A stretch of 64,000 bases of DNA, taken from positions 1 to 64,000 of the forward strand of contig NZ_JAEMNU010000113.1 of assembly GCF_016461825.1 (NCBI RefSeq), given 5' to 3'. How positions within the stretch are numbered: position 1 is the stretch's first letter; each line of letters opens with the position of its first letter. A program made the position numbers and the translations under genes. The stretch comes from Rugamonas violacea (GTDB lineage: Bacteria > Pseudomonadota > Gammaproteobacteria > Burkholderiales > Burkholderiaceae_D). Below are positions 35,321-43,831 of this stretch, one piece after another. Under the pieces are notes generated by a model. The model did not search any database and was not told where the DNA came from. It worked only from the letters and a program-made list of their open reading frames with translations.

Positions 35321-35617
35321 GTGTGGCGCATGAGCGTCGGCCAGTTGGCGGCCAGCCGCCACTGGGACGACGAGTTCGTGGTCTACAACAACCTGTCGGG
35401 CGACACCCACCTGCTCGGCGCCGACGCCATGCTGGTGCTACAGCGGCTGCAACAGGGCGAGGCCGACGAGGCCGCCCTGCTCGCGCTCCTGCGCGACAGC
35501 GCCGCGCCGACAACGGCAGCAGCGCCGGCCGCCGGCCACGCCGAGCTGGCCACCGAGCTGGCGCAGATGCTCGACGACCTGCGCCGCCTGGCGCTGATCG
35601 ACACCACGCCATGCTGA
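35321..35617 (+). CDS. HPr-rel-A system PqqD-family protein
   Basis: The 98-residue protein has the PqqD-like fold seen in peptide-chaperone (RiPP recognition) domains: WRMSVGQLAASRHWDDEFVVYNNLSGDTHLLGADAMLVLQRLQQGE, then a helical end (ELAQMLDDLRRLALID). The phrase FVVYN.LSGDTHLL is the recognisable mark of the version in HPr-rel-A cassettes. A GTG at 35321 gives the usual short N-terminus (VWRM); ATG at 35330 is the alternative. No strong RBS is visible, so coupling to the upstream gene is likely. It overlaps the kinase start by 7 bp. Confidence 0.85.
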   Translation: MWRMSVGQLAASRHWDDEFVVYNNLSGDTHLLGADAMLVLQRLQQGEADEAALLALLRDSAAPTTAAAPAAGHAELATELAQMLDDLRRLALIDTTPC

Positions 35618-36570
35618 CCGTGGCCGCGCTCAGTCCGACCGAGCTGGCCGAGCGCCTAGCCGGCGACGGCCTGCACCTGCGCACCGCCGGTTTCAGCGTC
35701 TGCCTGCGCAGCGGCATCGCCAGCGTGGCGCACGGCATCGGCCTGCTGTACGCCGACTATCCACTACTGGCGGCCGACGACTTCGCCGACTTCCGCCTCA
35801 GCCTGGAACGGCCGGCCGGCGCGCGCCGCTGGTTCAAGCCGCAGGTGCGCCTGCTCTACGACGGCAACTCGCTGTTCCAGCCGCTACCGCTGGCGCAGGC
35901 CTTCCCGATGTTCGAATGGGGCCTGAACTGGTGCGTCTCCAGCCGCGCCAACGAATTCCTCATCGTCCACGCCGCCGTGGTGGAAAAGCACGGCTGCGCG
36001 GCGATCCTGCCGGCGCCGCCCGGCTCGGGCAAGAGCACGCTGTGCGCCGCCCTGGTCGGCCGCGGCGGCTGGCGCCTGCTGTCCGACGAGCTGACCCTGA
36101 TCCGCCTGGGCGATGGCCGGGTGGTGCCGCTGCCGCGTCCGGTCAGCCTGAAGAACGGCTCGATCGACGTGATCCGCGACTACCTCGGCGACGCCGTGTT
36201 GAGCCCGGCGGTGCGCGACACCGTCAAGGGCACGGTGGCCCATCTGAAAGCGCCAAGCGACAGCGTGGCGCGCGCCGCCGAGACGGCGCGCCCGGCCTGG
36301 CTGCTGTTCCCCCAGTACCGCGCCGGCGCCGCCCTGCGCCTCGACGCGCTGAGCCGGGCGCAAGCCTTCATGCGCGTGGCCGGCAACAGCTTCAACTACA
36401 GCCTGCTGGGCCGCCGCGGTTTCGACGCCCTCGGCCGGGTGGTCGACGGCAGCGCCGGCTACACCTTGGAGTACGGCCAGCTCGACGACGCGCTGGCCCT
36501 GTTCGAGCGGCTGGCCGAGCAACAACTGGCCGAGCAACTGGCCGCACGGCCGGCCGAGCGCGCCGCATGA
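35611..36570 (+). CDS. HprK-related kinase A
   Basis: This 319-residue protein is related to HPr(Ser) kinase/phosphatase but has no HPr target in sight. The P-loop PAPPGSGKST is at residues 134-143, in the context EFLIVHAAVVEKHGCAAILPAPPGSGKSTLCAALV, followed by LLSDELTLI and the RPVSLKNGSIDVI segment. It should phosphorylate (or dephosphorylate) a serine or another group on an unknown partner, perhaps the secreted protein encoded upstream before export. It is the defining gene of the HPr-rel-A cassette. It overlaps the PqqD-like gene by 7 bp and the nucleotidyltransferase by 4 bp, so all three are coupled. Confidence 0.9.
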   Translation: MLTVAALSPTELAERLAGDGLHLRTAGFSVCLRSGIASVAHGIGLLYADYPLLAADDFADFRLSLERPAGARRWFKPQVRLLYDGNSLFQPLPLAQAFPMFEWGLNWCVSSRANEFLIVHAAVVEKHGCAAILPAPPGSGKSTLCAALVGRGGWRLLSDELTLIRLGDGRVVPLPRPVSLKNGSIDVIRDYLGDAVLSPAVRDTVKGTVAHLKAPSDSVARAAETARPAWLLFPQYRAGAALRLDALSRAQAFMRVAGNSFNYSLLGRRGFDALGRVVDGSAGYTLEYGQLDDALALFERLAEQQLAEQLAARPAERAA

Positions 36571-37661
36571 GGCGGCCGCCGCTGGTCCTGCGCGCCATGC
36601 GCCAGCCGGAACTGTGCGTCGGCCTCTGCGCCGGCGACTGGGACCTGCTGCTGCGCCAGGCCGGCGCCGCCCATCTGCTGGCCAGCCTGGCGGCCATGTT
36701 GGCCGAGCGCCAGCTGCTGGCCCAGGTGCCGGAGCGGCCGCGCGCCCACCTGGGCTGGGCGCAGGCGCTGGCCGAGCGCCACGCCCAGGCGGTGCAGTGG
36801 GAGGTGCGCGAGATCGCCCGCGCGCTGGCCGGCCTGCAGCTGCCGCTGATCCTGTTGAAGGGCGCCGCCTACGCCATGGCCGCGCTGCCCACCGCGCGCG
36901 GCCGGCTGTTCTCCGACATCGACATCCTGGTGCCGAAGGACAGCCTGGACGAGGTCGAGGCGGCGCTGATGCTGCACGGCTGGGTGGCCCAGCACCAGGA
37001 CGCCTACGACCAGCGCTACTACCGCGAGTGGATGCACGAGCTGCCGCCGATGCAGCACGCGCGGCGCCAGACCTTCATCGACGTGCACCACGCCATCCTG
37101 CCGCCCACCGCCGCCGCCCGGCCCGATCCGGCGCTGCTGCGCGCGGCGGCGCGGCCGCTGCCCGGCCACGCCGGCCTGCAGACGCTGGCGCCGCTCGACC
37201 TGGTGCTGCACAGCGCCACCCACCTGTTCTACGACAGCGAATTGAGCCACGGCCTGCGCGACCTGGTCGACATCCACCGCCTGCTGCTGCAATACGGCGC
37301 CGAGGCCGGCTTCTACCAGCGCCTGGCCGAACGGGCCGCCCGCCTGCAACTGCAACGGCCGCTGTTCTACGCGCTGCGCTACAGCGCCCGGCTGCTGCAC
37401 ACGCCGGTGCCGGCCTATCTGAGCGACGCCGGCGCCGCCGCCGCGCCGGCCGCCTGGCGGCTGGCCCTGATGGACGCCCTGTTCAGCCGCGCCCTGCTGC
37501 CGCGCCACGCCAGTTGCGACGACGCTTGCAGCGGCGCCGCCCGCTTCCTGCTCTACATCCGCGGCAACTGGCTGCGCATGCCGCCGCTGCTGCTGACCCG
37601 CCACCTGCTGCACAAGGCCTTGCTGTCGCCCAAGGCCGAACCGGGCGCCGACCCGGCCTGA
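36567..37661 (+). CDS. Nucleotidyltransferase-fold protein of the HPr-rel-A cassette
   Basis: The 364-residue protein has the minimal nucleotidyltransferase signature LLKGAAYAMAAL (from residue 96) and GRLFSDIDILVPKDSLDEVEAAL (about 113-133), where SDIDIL carries the two catalytic Asp residues. The rest is helical, with DVHHAILP and HSATHLFYDSELSHGLRDLVDIHRLL, typical of the family linked to PqqD/HprK-like genes. It may transfer a nucleotide or phosphosugar to a peptide or sugar; the substrate is unknown. The ATG overlaps the kinase stop by 4 bp. Confidence 0.85.
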   Translation: MRRPPLVLRAMRQPELCVGLCAGDWDLLLRQAGAAHLLASLAAMLAERQLLAQVPERPRAHLGWAQALAERHAQAVQWEVREIARALAGLQLPLILLKGAAYAMAALPTARGRLFSDIDILVPKDSLDEVEAALMLHGWVAQHQDAYDQRYYREWMHELPPMQHARRQTFIDVHHAILPPTAAARPDPALLRAAARPLPGHAGLQTLAPLDLVLHSATHLFYDSELSHGLRDLVDIHRLLLQYGAEAGFYQRLAERAARLQLQRPLFYALRYSARLLHTPVPAYLSDAGAAAAPAAWRLALMDALFSRALLPRHASCDDACSGAARFLLYIRGNWLRMPPLLLTRHLLHKALLSPKAEPGADPA

Positions 37662-37705
37662 AGCGGCGGGGCGGCCAAGTCGGCCGGCGATGCCGCCGAC
37701 AAACA

Positions 37706-37724
37706 GTGTCGGAATTCTTTACAC
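37706..37724 (+). promoter_or_regulatory. 19-bp upstream element, copy 2
   Basis: GTGTCGGAATTCTTTACAC is the second copy of the element at 34522. Its ends GTGT/ACAC form an imperfect dyad. It lies 62 bp upstream of a sigma-54 promoter, a spacing that suits activator binding. Confidence 0.7.
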
Positions 37725-37786
37725 CGGCGGCGGCCGGTGGCCAGGTACAGCATGCAAGTCATTGATTTTCATCAATAAGCGTGCCC

Positions 37787-37802
37787 TGGCCCAATTCCTG
37801 CT
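37787..37802 (+). promoter_or_regulatory. Sigma-54 promoter of the PEP-CTERM gene
   Basis: TGGCCCAATTCCTGCT has GG and GC ten bases apart and fits the -24/-12 consensus with three mismatches outside the invariant bases. It lies 75 bp upstream of the ATG at 37877. PEP-CTERM genes in Zoogloea are known to need RpoN with PrsK/PrsR, which agrees. Confidence 0.72.
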
Positions 37803-37876
37803 TATAGACAAGTGTTCCGGCTTCAGCGGTTCAAAAATTGCGATTCAACACCATACCCCGTTCGAGGAGATTTCTA

Positions 37877-38764
37877 ATGCACATGCCACTGGTCCGAAAA
37901 TATGCGCTCACCGCCCTTGCCGGCGCGATGATCCTGCTGGGCAGCACGTCACAAGCACTGGCGGCGCCGACCGCGCCGATATTCACCATCAACCCGGCGG
38001 CGCTGGGTCTGGGCGGCCCCATCTTCGGTCCGAACACGCCGTTCCAGGCCAACCAGATCAGCGGCACCTCGTCGGAACTGCTGCACACCTCCGGCAACAG
38101 CCACTTCGGCAGCGGCTGGATCGACCTGAGCAGCTTCGCCCTGAACAGCGCCGGCCTGAGCCCGCTCGCCACCGGCCTGGATATCAACTACGGCCTGTTC
38201 ATCACCTTCCAGCTCAAGGACGTGCTGGTGTCGGGCACCATCAACGTCCCCGGCAGCGCCAACAAGGTGACCCAGCTGGACTTCCAGTTCTGGGCCGATC
38301 CGCACAACCAGAACACCTACACCCCATCGAGCGCCGCCGGCCTGGGCACCGAAGCGACCGTCGCCGATGTCGGCGGCGACGACATCATGCTCGCCGTCGG
38401 CAGCCTGGTCCAAGGCGTATCGGGCATCAACGCCCTGGGTGGCGCCTTCCTCAACTCGATCCAGTCCTTCGCCACCTGCAGCGGCGCCGGCACGGCCAAT
38501 CTGGCCGGCACGACGATCGCGGCGGCCGGTTGCTTGAACGACATCGGCAGCAACTTCTTCGCCTCGCCGAAACCGTTCTACGGCATCGCCTTCGACGCCT
38601 TCAACAACACCACCCAGGGTCCGGCCACCAACGGCGGCCTGCTGGCCATCAACCAGGCGGTCGGCAACATCGACTTCAACAAGATCCCTGAGCCCGGTTC
38701 GCTGGCCCTGGTCGGCCTGGGTCTGCTGGGCATGGTCGCCGCCGGCCGCCGTCGCGGCGCCTAA
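37877..38764 (+). CDS. PEP-CTERM sorting-domain protein (PepA-like)
   Basis: The 295-residue exported protein has a signal peptide (ALTALAGAMILLGSTSQALA, about residues 8-27) and a C-terminal PEP-CTERM domain: IPEPGSLALVGLGLLGMVAAG followed by RRR. Exosortase should cleave near Pro-Glu-Pro and attach or release the protein at the surface. The middle (INPAALGLGG, HFGSGWIDLSSFALNSAG, NYGLFITFQLKDV) resembles the flocculation-associated PepA group. It is preceded by the 19-bp element and a sigma-54 promoter, and followed by a strong terminator, so it is monocistronic. I chose the ATG at 37877 because of GAGGAGA upstream; the longer frame from 37838 breaks the signal peptide. Confidence 0.9.
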   Translation: MHMPLVRKYALTALAGAMILLGSTSQALAAPTAPIFTINPAALGLGGPIFGPNTPFQANQISGTSSELLHTSGNSHFGSGWIDLSSFALNSAGLSPLATGLDINYGLFITFQLKDVLVSGTINVPGSANKVTQLDFQFWADPHNQNTYTPSSAAGLGTEATVADVGGDDIMLAVGSLVQGVSGINALGGAFLNSIQSFATCSGAGTANLAGTTIAAAGCLNDIGSNFFASPKPFYGIAFDAFNNTTQGPATNGGLLAINQAVGNIDFNKIPEPGSLALVGLGLLGMVAAGRRRGA

Positions 38765-38791
38765 GGCTCGCACCGGGTTCGCCCGCCACCG

Positions 38792-38823
38792 ACAGCCCGT
38801 CGCTTTGCGCGGGCTGTTTTTTT
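38792..38823 (+). terminator. Rho-independent terminator after the PEP-CTERM gene
   Basis: ACAGCCCG (38792-38799) pairs with CGGGCTGT (38810-38817) around a 10-base loop and is followed by an uninterrupted T tract. This is a textbook intrinsic terminator. Confidence 0.9.
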
Positions 38824-38856
38824 ATCCTCCGCAGCACGCCTTCTGAAGCACGCCCT

Positions 38857-39900
38857 ATGAATGCAAGTTTCATCCCCCAACTGGCGCGCATCGGCGCCCT
38901 GGCGCCGTCGGCCGACAACAGCCAGCCGTGGACCCTGCGCTGGGACGGCCGCGAGCTGTCGCTCAACTATGCCGACCGGCACGGCGCCGGCGGCGTCTTC
39001 AACGCCGACAGCCACGCCACGCTGATGGCGGTCGGCGCGGTGCTGGAAAACCTCGACATGGCGCTGGCCGCCAATGGCCTGGCGGCCGACTGGCGCATGG
39101 GCAACGGCGGCGGCCAGCCCTACGCCGCGCTGGGCCTGCCCCGCCTGCCGCCGCGCTTCAGCGCGCCGGACGGCCCGCTGCTGCGCCACACCAACCGGCT
39201 CGGCTTCCGCGCCACGCCGCTGCCGGCCGACCTGATCTCCCAGCTCGGCCTGGGCGACGACCGCGCGCTCAAGCTGCTGGTCGAGCGCGGCCAGCGCAAG
39301 CGCCTGGTGCGGCTGGTGCGGCTGTGCTCGGAGGCGCGCTTTTGCAACCGGGCGCTGCACGACTGGCTGTTCGACAGCCTGCGCCACACGCCGCAGCAGG
39401 TGGCGCGCGGCGACGGCCTCGATGTCGACAGCCTGGGCCTGCCGCCCGGCGGCCGGCAAATGCTGCGCTTCATCTCGCACTGGCCGCGCCTGGCCGTGCT
39501 GAACCGCTTCGGCGCCTACAAGCTGCTGGCCTTGTCGGAGGTCAAGCTGATCGCCGCCGCGCCCGGCCTGCTGTGCGTCACCGGCGGCGCCGACCGCAAC
39601 AGCATCATCGACGCCGGCCGGCGCATGACGCGCGTCTGGACCGCGCTGAATCTGCAAGGCATCGCCGCGCAACCCTATTACGTCGTCACCGACCAGCTCA
39701 ACCGGCGCCGCAACGGCACGCTGGCGGCCGGTTTCGACGGCGCGATGACGGCGGTCGAACAGGAGGTGGCCGCCCTGCTGGGGCTGGCCGAGGGCAGCAT
39801 GTTGCACATGATATTGCGCGTCGGCTATCCGGCCGACGCGCCGTTGCGCTCGCGCCGTTTGCCGTTGGAGGCGGTGTTCCACGACGCCAGCGCGGCCTGA
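38857..39900 (+). CDS. Nitroreductase-like protein (Acg type)
   Basis: This 347-residue protein has the N-terminal pattern LARIGALAPSADNSQPWTLRWDGREL, which corresponds to the FMN-binding start of nitroreductase-fold proteins (R..APS..N.QPW). The second half contains GLLCVTGGADRNSIIDAGRRMTRVWTALNLQGIAAQP, again as in the Acg-like branch. These proteins may store or sequester flavin and not reduce nitro compounds. It lies between the PEP-CTERM gene and prsT, and similar genes occur in other XrtA loci. The role there is unknown. Confidence 0.75.
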   Translation: MNASFIPQLARIGALAPSADNSQPWTLRWDGRELSLNYADRHGAGGVFNADSHATLMAVGAVLENLDMALAANGLAADWRMGNGGGQPYAALGLPRLPPRFSAPDGPLLRHTNRLGFRATPLPADLISQLGLGDDRALKLLVERGQRKRLVRLVRLCSEARFCNRALHDWLFDSLRHTPQQVARGDGLDVDSLGLPPGGRQMLRFISHWPRLAVLNRFGAYKLLALSEVKLIAAAPGLLCVTGGADRNSIIDAGRRMTRVWTALNLQGIAAQPYYVVTDQLNRRRNGTLAAGFDGAMTAVEQEVAALLGLAEGSMLHMILRVGYPADAPLRSRRLPLEAVFHDASAA

Positions 39901-40053
39901 GGCGGGCGGCGGCGCAACAGGCGGCGCGACGACGGTGGATTTGCGGAAAAGTCATAGCATTTTGCTATGCTTGTTTGCTACACTGCTTCGTCAACGGGAA
40001 TCGCCGCGCCATGCCGCGGCCCCGTCCGCCCGCTCTACCAGATAGGGAAACAT

Positions 40054-42825
40054 ATGCCGCGTAACACGCTTCGAATTGCCAGGCTCACCGGCGCCGTGCT
40101 GGCGCTGGCCATCTCCGTCGCCGCCTGCGAGCGGCCGCAATCGGCCGCCGTGCTGCTCGGCGAGGCCAAGCAGTATCTGCAAAAGGGCGACACCAAGGCG
40201 GCGCTGATCCAATTGAAGAACGCCGTGGCGCAGAGCCCGGACAACGCCGAGGCGCGCCTGCTGCTGGGCAAGTTGTACAACGACATCGGCGACGCCGCCT
40301 CGGCCGAGAAGGAGGCGCGCCGGGCGCTGGCGCTGAAGGCCGATCCGCTGGCCGCCAAACAGGCGCTGGGCGAGGCCCTGCTGAGCCAGGGCCAGTTCCA
40401 GAAGGTGCTCGACGAGAGCGCCGGCGCCGCGGAGCAGACCGTGCCGGCGCTGCTGAACCTGCGCGGCAAGGCCTATCTCGGTCTGCGCCAGCCGGCCCAG
40501 GCCAAGGCGGCGTTCGAGGCGGCGCTAAGCTCGCACGCCGACGACGCCGACGCGCTGATCGGCCTGGCCCGCCACGCGCTGGGCGAGCAGGACCTGGACG
40601 CCGCCGCGCGCCACGTCGAGCGCGCCATCGCCGCCAACCCCGGCAACCTGGACGCCTGGTTCTTCAAGGGCGAGATGCTGCGCGCCCAGGAGCAGACGGC
40701 GCCGGCCCTGGCCGCCTACGACCAGATCATCCAGCTCAGCCCGAACAACGCCGCCGCCCGCCTGATGAAGGCCCACCTGCTGATCGGCAAGGGCGACTAC
40801 AAGGAGGCCGGCGCCGAGATCGCCGCCGCGCGCAAGAGCACGCCGCACGGCCTGCAGATGTACTACGCCCAGGCCCGGCTCGACTACGCCCAGGGCCGCA
40901 ACAAGGAGGCGATGGAGACGCTGCAACAGATCCTCAGCACCGCCACCGAGCACGCGCCGACCATCCTGATGGCCGGCGCCGTGCAGTTCAACCTGGGCTC
41001 GATGACCCAGGCCGAGCAATACCTGCGCAAGTACCTGGAGATCGAGCCGAAGAGCCTGTACGCCCGCAAGCTGCTGGCCTCGACCTTGCTCAAGCTCGAC
41101 CGTGGCGCCGAGGCGACCGCCCTGCTGGCGCCGCTGCTCAAGGAAGGCAGCCAGGACGCCCAGCTGTACGCCCTGGCCGGCGAGGCCGCGATGAAGGTCA
41201 AGCAGTACGCCAAGGCCAGCGACTACCTGGTCAAGGCCAGCACGCTGGCGCCGCAGCAGGCGCCCATCCACACCGCGCTCGGCCTGAGCCGGTTGGCCCA
41301 GGGCGACAACGGCCGCGCCGTGCGCGAGCTGGAAATCGCCAACGAGCTCGACAAAAAATCCTCCCAGGCCGGCATCCTGCTGGCGATGACCCAGCTGCGC
41401 CTGGGCGAGTTCGCCAAGGCGATGGCGGTGGCCGAGGCGCTGGAGAAGAACGAGCCGGACAACCCGGTGCTGCAAAACCTGAAGGGCGAAATCCTGCTGG
41501 CGCAAAAAGACCTGCATGGCGCCCGCGCCAGCTTCGAGCGGGCGCTCGGCAAGCAGGCCTACTTCTTCCCCGCCACGGCCAGCCTGGCCAAGCTGGACAT
41601 GCTGGAGCGGCGCCCCGCCGACGCCGTCAAGCGGCTGCAGGCCTTGCTGGCGCAGGAGCCGAAGAAGACGCAGGCGATGACCGCGCTGGCCAGCCTGGCG
41701 GTGGCGCGCAACGACGACGCCGACACCGCCAACTGGCTGGAGCGCGCCTACAACGTCGATCCGGCCGAGGCGGACCCGGCGATCCGCCTGGCGCAGTACT
41801 ACAACGCCAGGGGCAAGCCGCAGAAGGCGCTGACCATCGCCAAGAATCTACAGACCAGCAATCCGGGCAATCCCGAGGTGATCGACCTGCTGGCGCAGAC
41901 GCTGGCGGCCAACGGCGACCAGGCCGGCGCGCTGGAGGCCTTCAGCCAACTGGCCAAGCTGCTGCCGGCCTCGTACGCGACGCAATTCCGCATCGCCCAG
42001 CTGTACATGAGCATGAACAATCTGCCGGCGGCGGCCGGCGCCTTGAAGACCACGCTGGCGCTGAAGCCCGACTTCATCGAGGCGCACATGGCGCTGGCGG
42101 CGCTGGAGGTGCGCCGGGGCAAACCGGAGGCCGCCATGCAGACCGCCCGCCATCTGCAAACCACCTGGCCCAAGCTGCCGGTCGGCTATCTGCTGGAGGG
42201 CGACGTGCTGCTCGGCCAGGCCAAGCCGCAGCCGGCCGTGGCCGCCTTCGAGCAGGCCTACGCGCGCGGCAAGGAGGCGCCGATCGCCATCATCAAGCTG
42301 CACCAGGCGATGGACCAGGCCGGCCAGCGCGGCAAGGCCGACCAGTTGCTGGCGCAGTGGTTGGCCGAGCGGCCGAAGAGCGTCAGCGTGCGCATGTACG
42401 CCGCCACGCTGGACCGCACGCCGCAGCAGGCGGCCGCCATCCAGGCCTTCCTGGCGGTGCTGAAGATCGAACCGAACAATATCGACGCGCTCAACAACCT
42501 GGCCTGGGCCTACGCCCGGCAAAAGGACCCGCGCGGCCTGCCCTACGCCGAGCAGGCCTACCGCCTGGCCGCCGACAACCCGGCCGTGCTCGACACGCTG
42601 GGCTGGATTCTGCTGGAACAGGGCGACGCCGCGCGCGGCCTGCCGCTGCTGCGCAAGGCCACCACCTTGGCCAGCGAGTCGGCCGACCTGCGCTACCATC
42701 TGGCGGTGGGCCTGTTCCGTTCCGGCGACAAGCTCGCCGCCAAGCAGGAGATCACGCGGCTGATCGGCCTCGACAAGGCCTTCGCAGACAATGCCGACGT
42801 CAAGTCGATGCTGGCGAAGCTGTAG
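40054..42825 (+). CDS. prsT: PrsT: XrtA/PEP-CTERM TPR-repeat lipoprotein
   Basis: The 923-residue protein has a lipoprotein signal (LALAISVAAC, Cys near residue 25) and then more than twenty tetratricopeptide repeats running to the C-terminus, for example YLQKGDTKAALIQLKNAVAQSPDNAEARLLLGKLY near residues 40-75. This is the length and pattern of PrsT, the large TPR lipoprotein that co-occurs with exosortase A. It is probably a periplasmic or outer-membrane scaffold for polymer export or PEP-CTERM protein handling. I chose the ATG at 40054 (GGGAAA upstream), since the frame from 39967 would bury the lipobox. A CATAGCA/TGCTATG inverted repeat lies at about 39954-39970, upstream. Confidence 0.92.
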   Translation: MPRNTLRIARLTGAVLALAISVAACERPQSAAVLLGEAKQYLQKGDTKAALIQLKNAVAQSPDNAEARLLLGKLYNDIGDAASAEKEARRALALKADPLAAKQALGEALLSQGQFQKVLDESAGAAEQTVPALLNLRGKAYLGLRQPAQAKAAFEAALSSHADDADALIGLARHALGEQDLDAAARHVERAIAANPGNLDAWFFKGEMLRAQEQTAPALAAYDQIIQLSPNNAAARLMKAHLLIGKGDYKEAGAEIAAARKSTPHGLQMYYAQARLDYAQGRNKEAMETLQQILSTATEHAPTILMAGAVQFNLGSMTQAEQYLRKYLEIEPKSLYARKLLASTLLKLDRGAEATALLAPLLKEGSQDAQLYALAGEAAMKVKQYAKASDYLVKASTLAPQQAPIHTALGLSRLAQGDNGRAVRELEIANELDKKSSQAGILLAMTQLRLGEFAKAMAVAEALEKNEPDNPVLQNLKGEILLAQKDLHGARASFERALGKQAYFFPATASLAKLDMLERRPADAVKRLQALLAQEPKKTQAMTALASLAVARNDDADTANWLERAYNVDPAEADPAIRLAQYYNARGKPQKALTIAKNLQTSNPGNPEVIDLLAQTLAANGDQAGALEAFSQLAKLLPASYATQFRIAQLYMSMNNLPAAAGALKTTLALKPDFIEAHMALAALEVRRGKPEAAMQTARHLQTTWPKLPVGYLLEGDVLLGQAKPQPAVAAFEQAYARGKEAPIAIIKLHQAMDQAGQRGKADQLLAQWLAERPKSVSVRMYAATLDRTPQQAAAIQAFLAVLKIEPNNIDALNNLAWAYARQKDPRGLPYAEQAYRLAADNPAVLDTLGWILLEQGDAARGLPLLRKATTLASESADLRYHLAVGLFRSGDKLAAKQEITRLIGLDKAFADNADVKSMLAKL

Positions 42826-42954
42826 CGGCGGGGCGGCGCGGCGCCGGCGTCTGAGCCGGCGCTGTGCGGGCGCTGTGCGGGCGTCCGATCCGGCGCGGCG
42901 CCGGCCCGGATCAGGCCCTCCCCGCACCCGGCTCAAACCCAACCCGGACCCGGC

Positions 42955-43830
42955 TCAGGACTTGCCCAGCGCCTTGAGGTACATGCGCTTGCCGATGACG
43001 ATGGCCAGGCGCTGCAGCGGATTGCTGCTGCCGCCGGGACGCCAGGTGTGCACCAGCTTGCCGCGATAGGCGTCGAACTGCATGCCGTGCGGCGCCGCCC
43101 TCACCTTGCCGCGTCCCAGCAAAATCTTCATCGCCTCGGCCGCCGCCAGGCCGGCGCACAGCTGGCAGGCCATGATGGTCGACGGACCGCGCCGCTCGGC
43201 CAGGTTGACCGCCGCCGGCACCACCAGATAGGGCCGGTGCAGGCCGGCCGGCGCCAGGCCGACCAGGAAGCGGATCGCCTTGTCATCCTCCGGCAGCTGG
43301 CCCCATTGGAAGTACTGCTCGAAGGTGGTCTGGCCGGGCAGGAAGTTGAGCAGCGCCGTGCCGATGCCCAAGGGCGCCGCCGTGCTGGCCGGGATGGCCA
43401 GTTCGGCGCAACGGGCGAAGGTTTTCTGCCGCACGTCGAAGGCGAAGAAGTCGTAGCTGTCCAAATAGTAGTCGACGCCGGCCAGGAACTGCTCCAGGTT
43501 GGCGTCGTTGACGCCCTGCGGGAAGACCTGGATGTCGGCCTCGGGGTTGATGTCGCGGATCATCCGCGCCACCACCTCGACCTTGGGCTGGCCCAGGCTG
43601 GACATGGTGGCGCCCACCTGGCGGTTGAAGTTGGGCAGGTCGAAGGTGTCGAAATCGGCGATGTGGAAGGCGCCGACGCCGAGCCGGGCCAAGGTCACCG
43701 CGTGCACGCTGCCGACTCCGCCCATGCCGCCGATGGCGACGCGCTTGCCGCGCAGCCTGGTCTGCTCGTCCGGTGTGAGCCAGCCGATGTTGCGCGAGAA
43801 GGCCTGCTGGTAGTCGAAGGCGGCCGCCAT
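42955..43830 (-). CDS. ThiF/E1-like adenylyltransferase
   Basis: The 291-residue protein has the E1/ThiF nucleotide-binding fold: RVAIGGMGGVGSVHAVTLARLGVG (Gly-rich loop 34-41), IADFDTFDLPNFNRQVGA (58-75, with the Arg/Gln that contact ATP), and VDYYLDSYDFFAFDVR. E1-like enzymes adenylate the C-terminus of a small protein or peptide, as in ThiF, MoeB and microcin MccB. There is no ubiquitin-like or ThiS partner nearby. It is one base away from the stop of an exosortase-associated acyltransferase and shares its direction, so the two are likely cotranscribed. Its substrate is unknown. Confidence 0.82.
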   Translation of the reverse strand: MAAAFDYQQAFSRNIGWLTPDEQTRLRGKRVAIGGMGGVGSVHAVTLARLGVGAFHIADFDTFDLPNFNRQVGATMSSLGQPKVEVVARMIRDINPEADIQVFPQGVNDANLEQFLAGVDYYLDSYDFFAFDVRQKTFARCAELAIPASTAAPLGIGTALLNFLPGQTTFEQYFQWGQLPEDDKAIRFLVGLAPAGLHRPYLVVPAAVNLAERRGPSTIMACQLCAGLAAAEAMKILLGRGKVRAAPHGMQFDAYRGKLVHTWRPGGSSNPLQRLAIVIGKRMYLKALGKS

Positions 43831-43831
43831 G

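Noticed and set aside
42826-42954. GC-rich gap after prsT as a possible small RNA
   Set aside because: It has an 11-bp tandem repeat and small inverted repeats but no promoter or defined terminator; it looks like ordinary convergent spacer.
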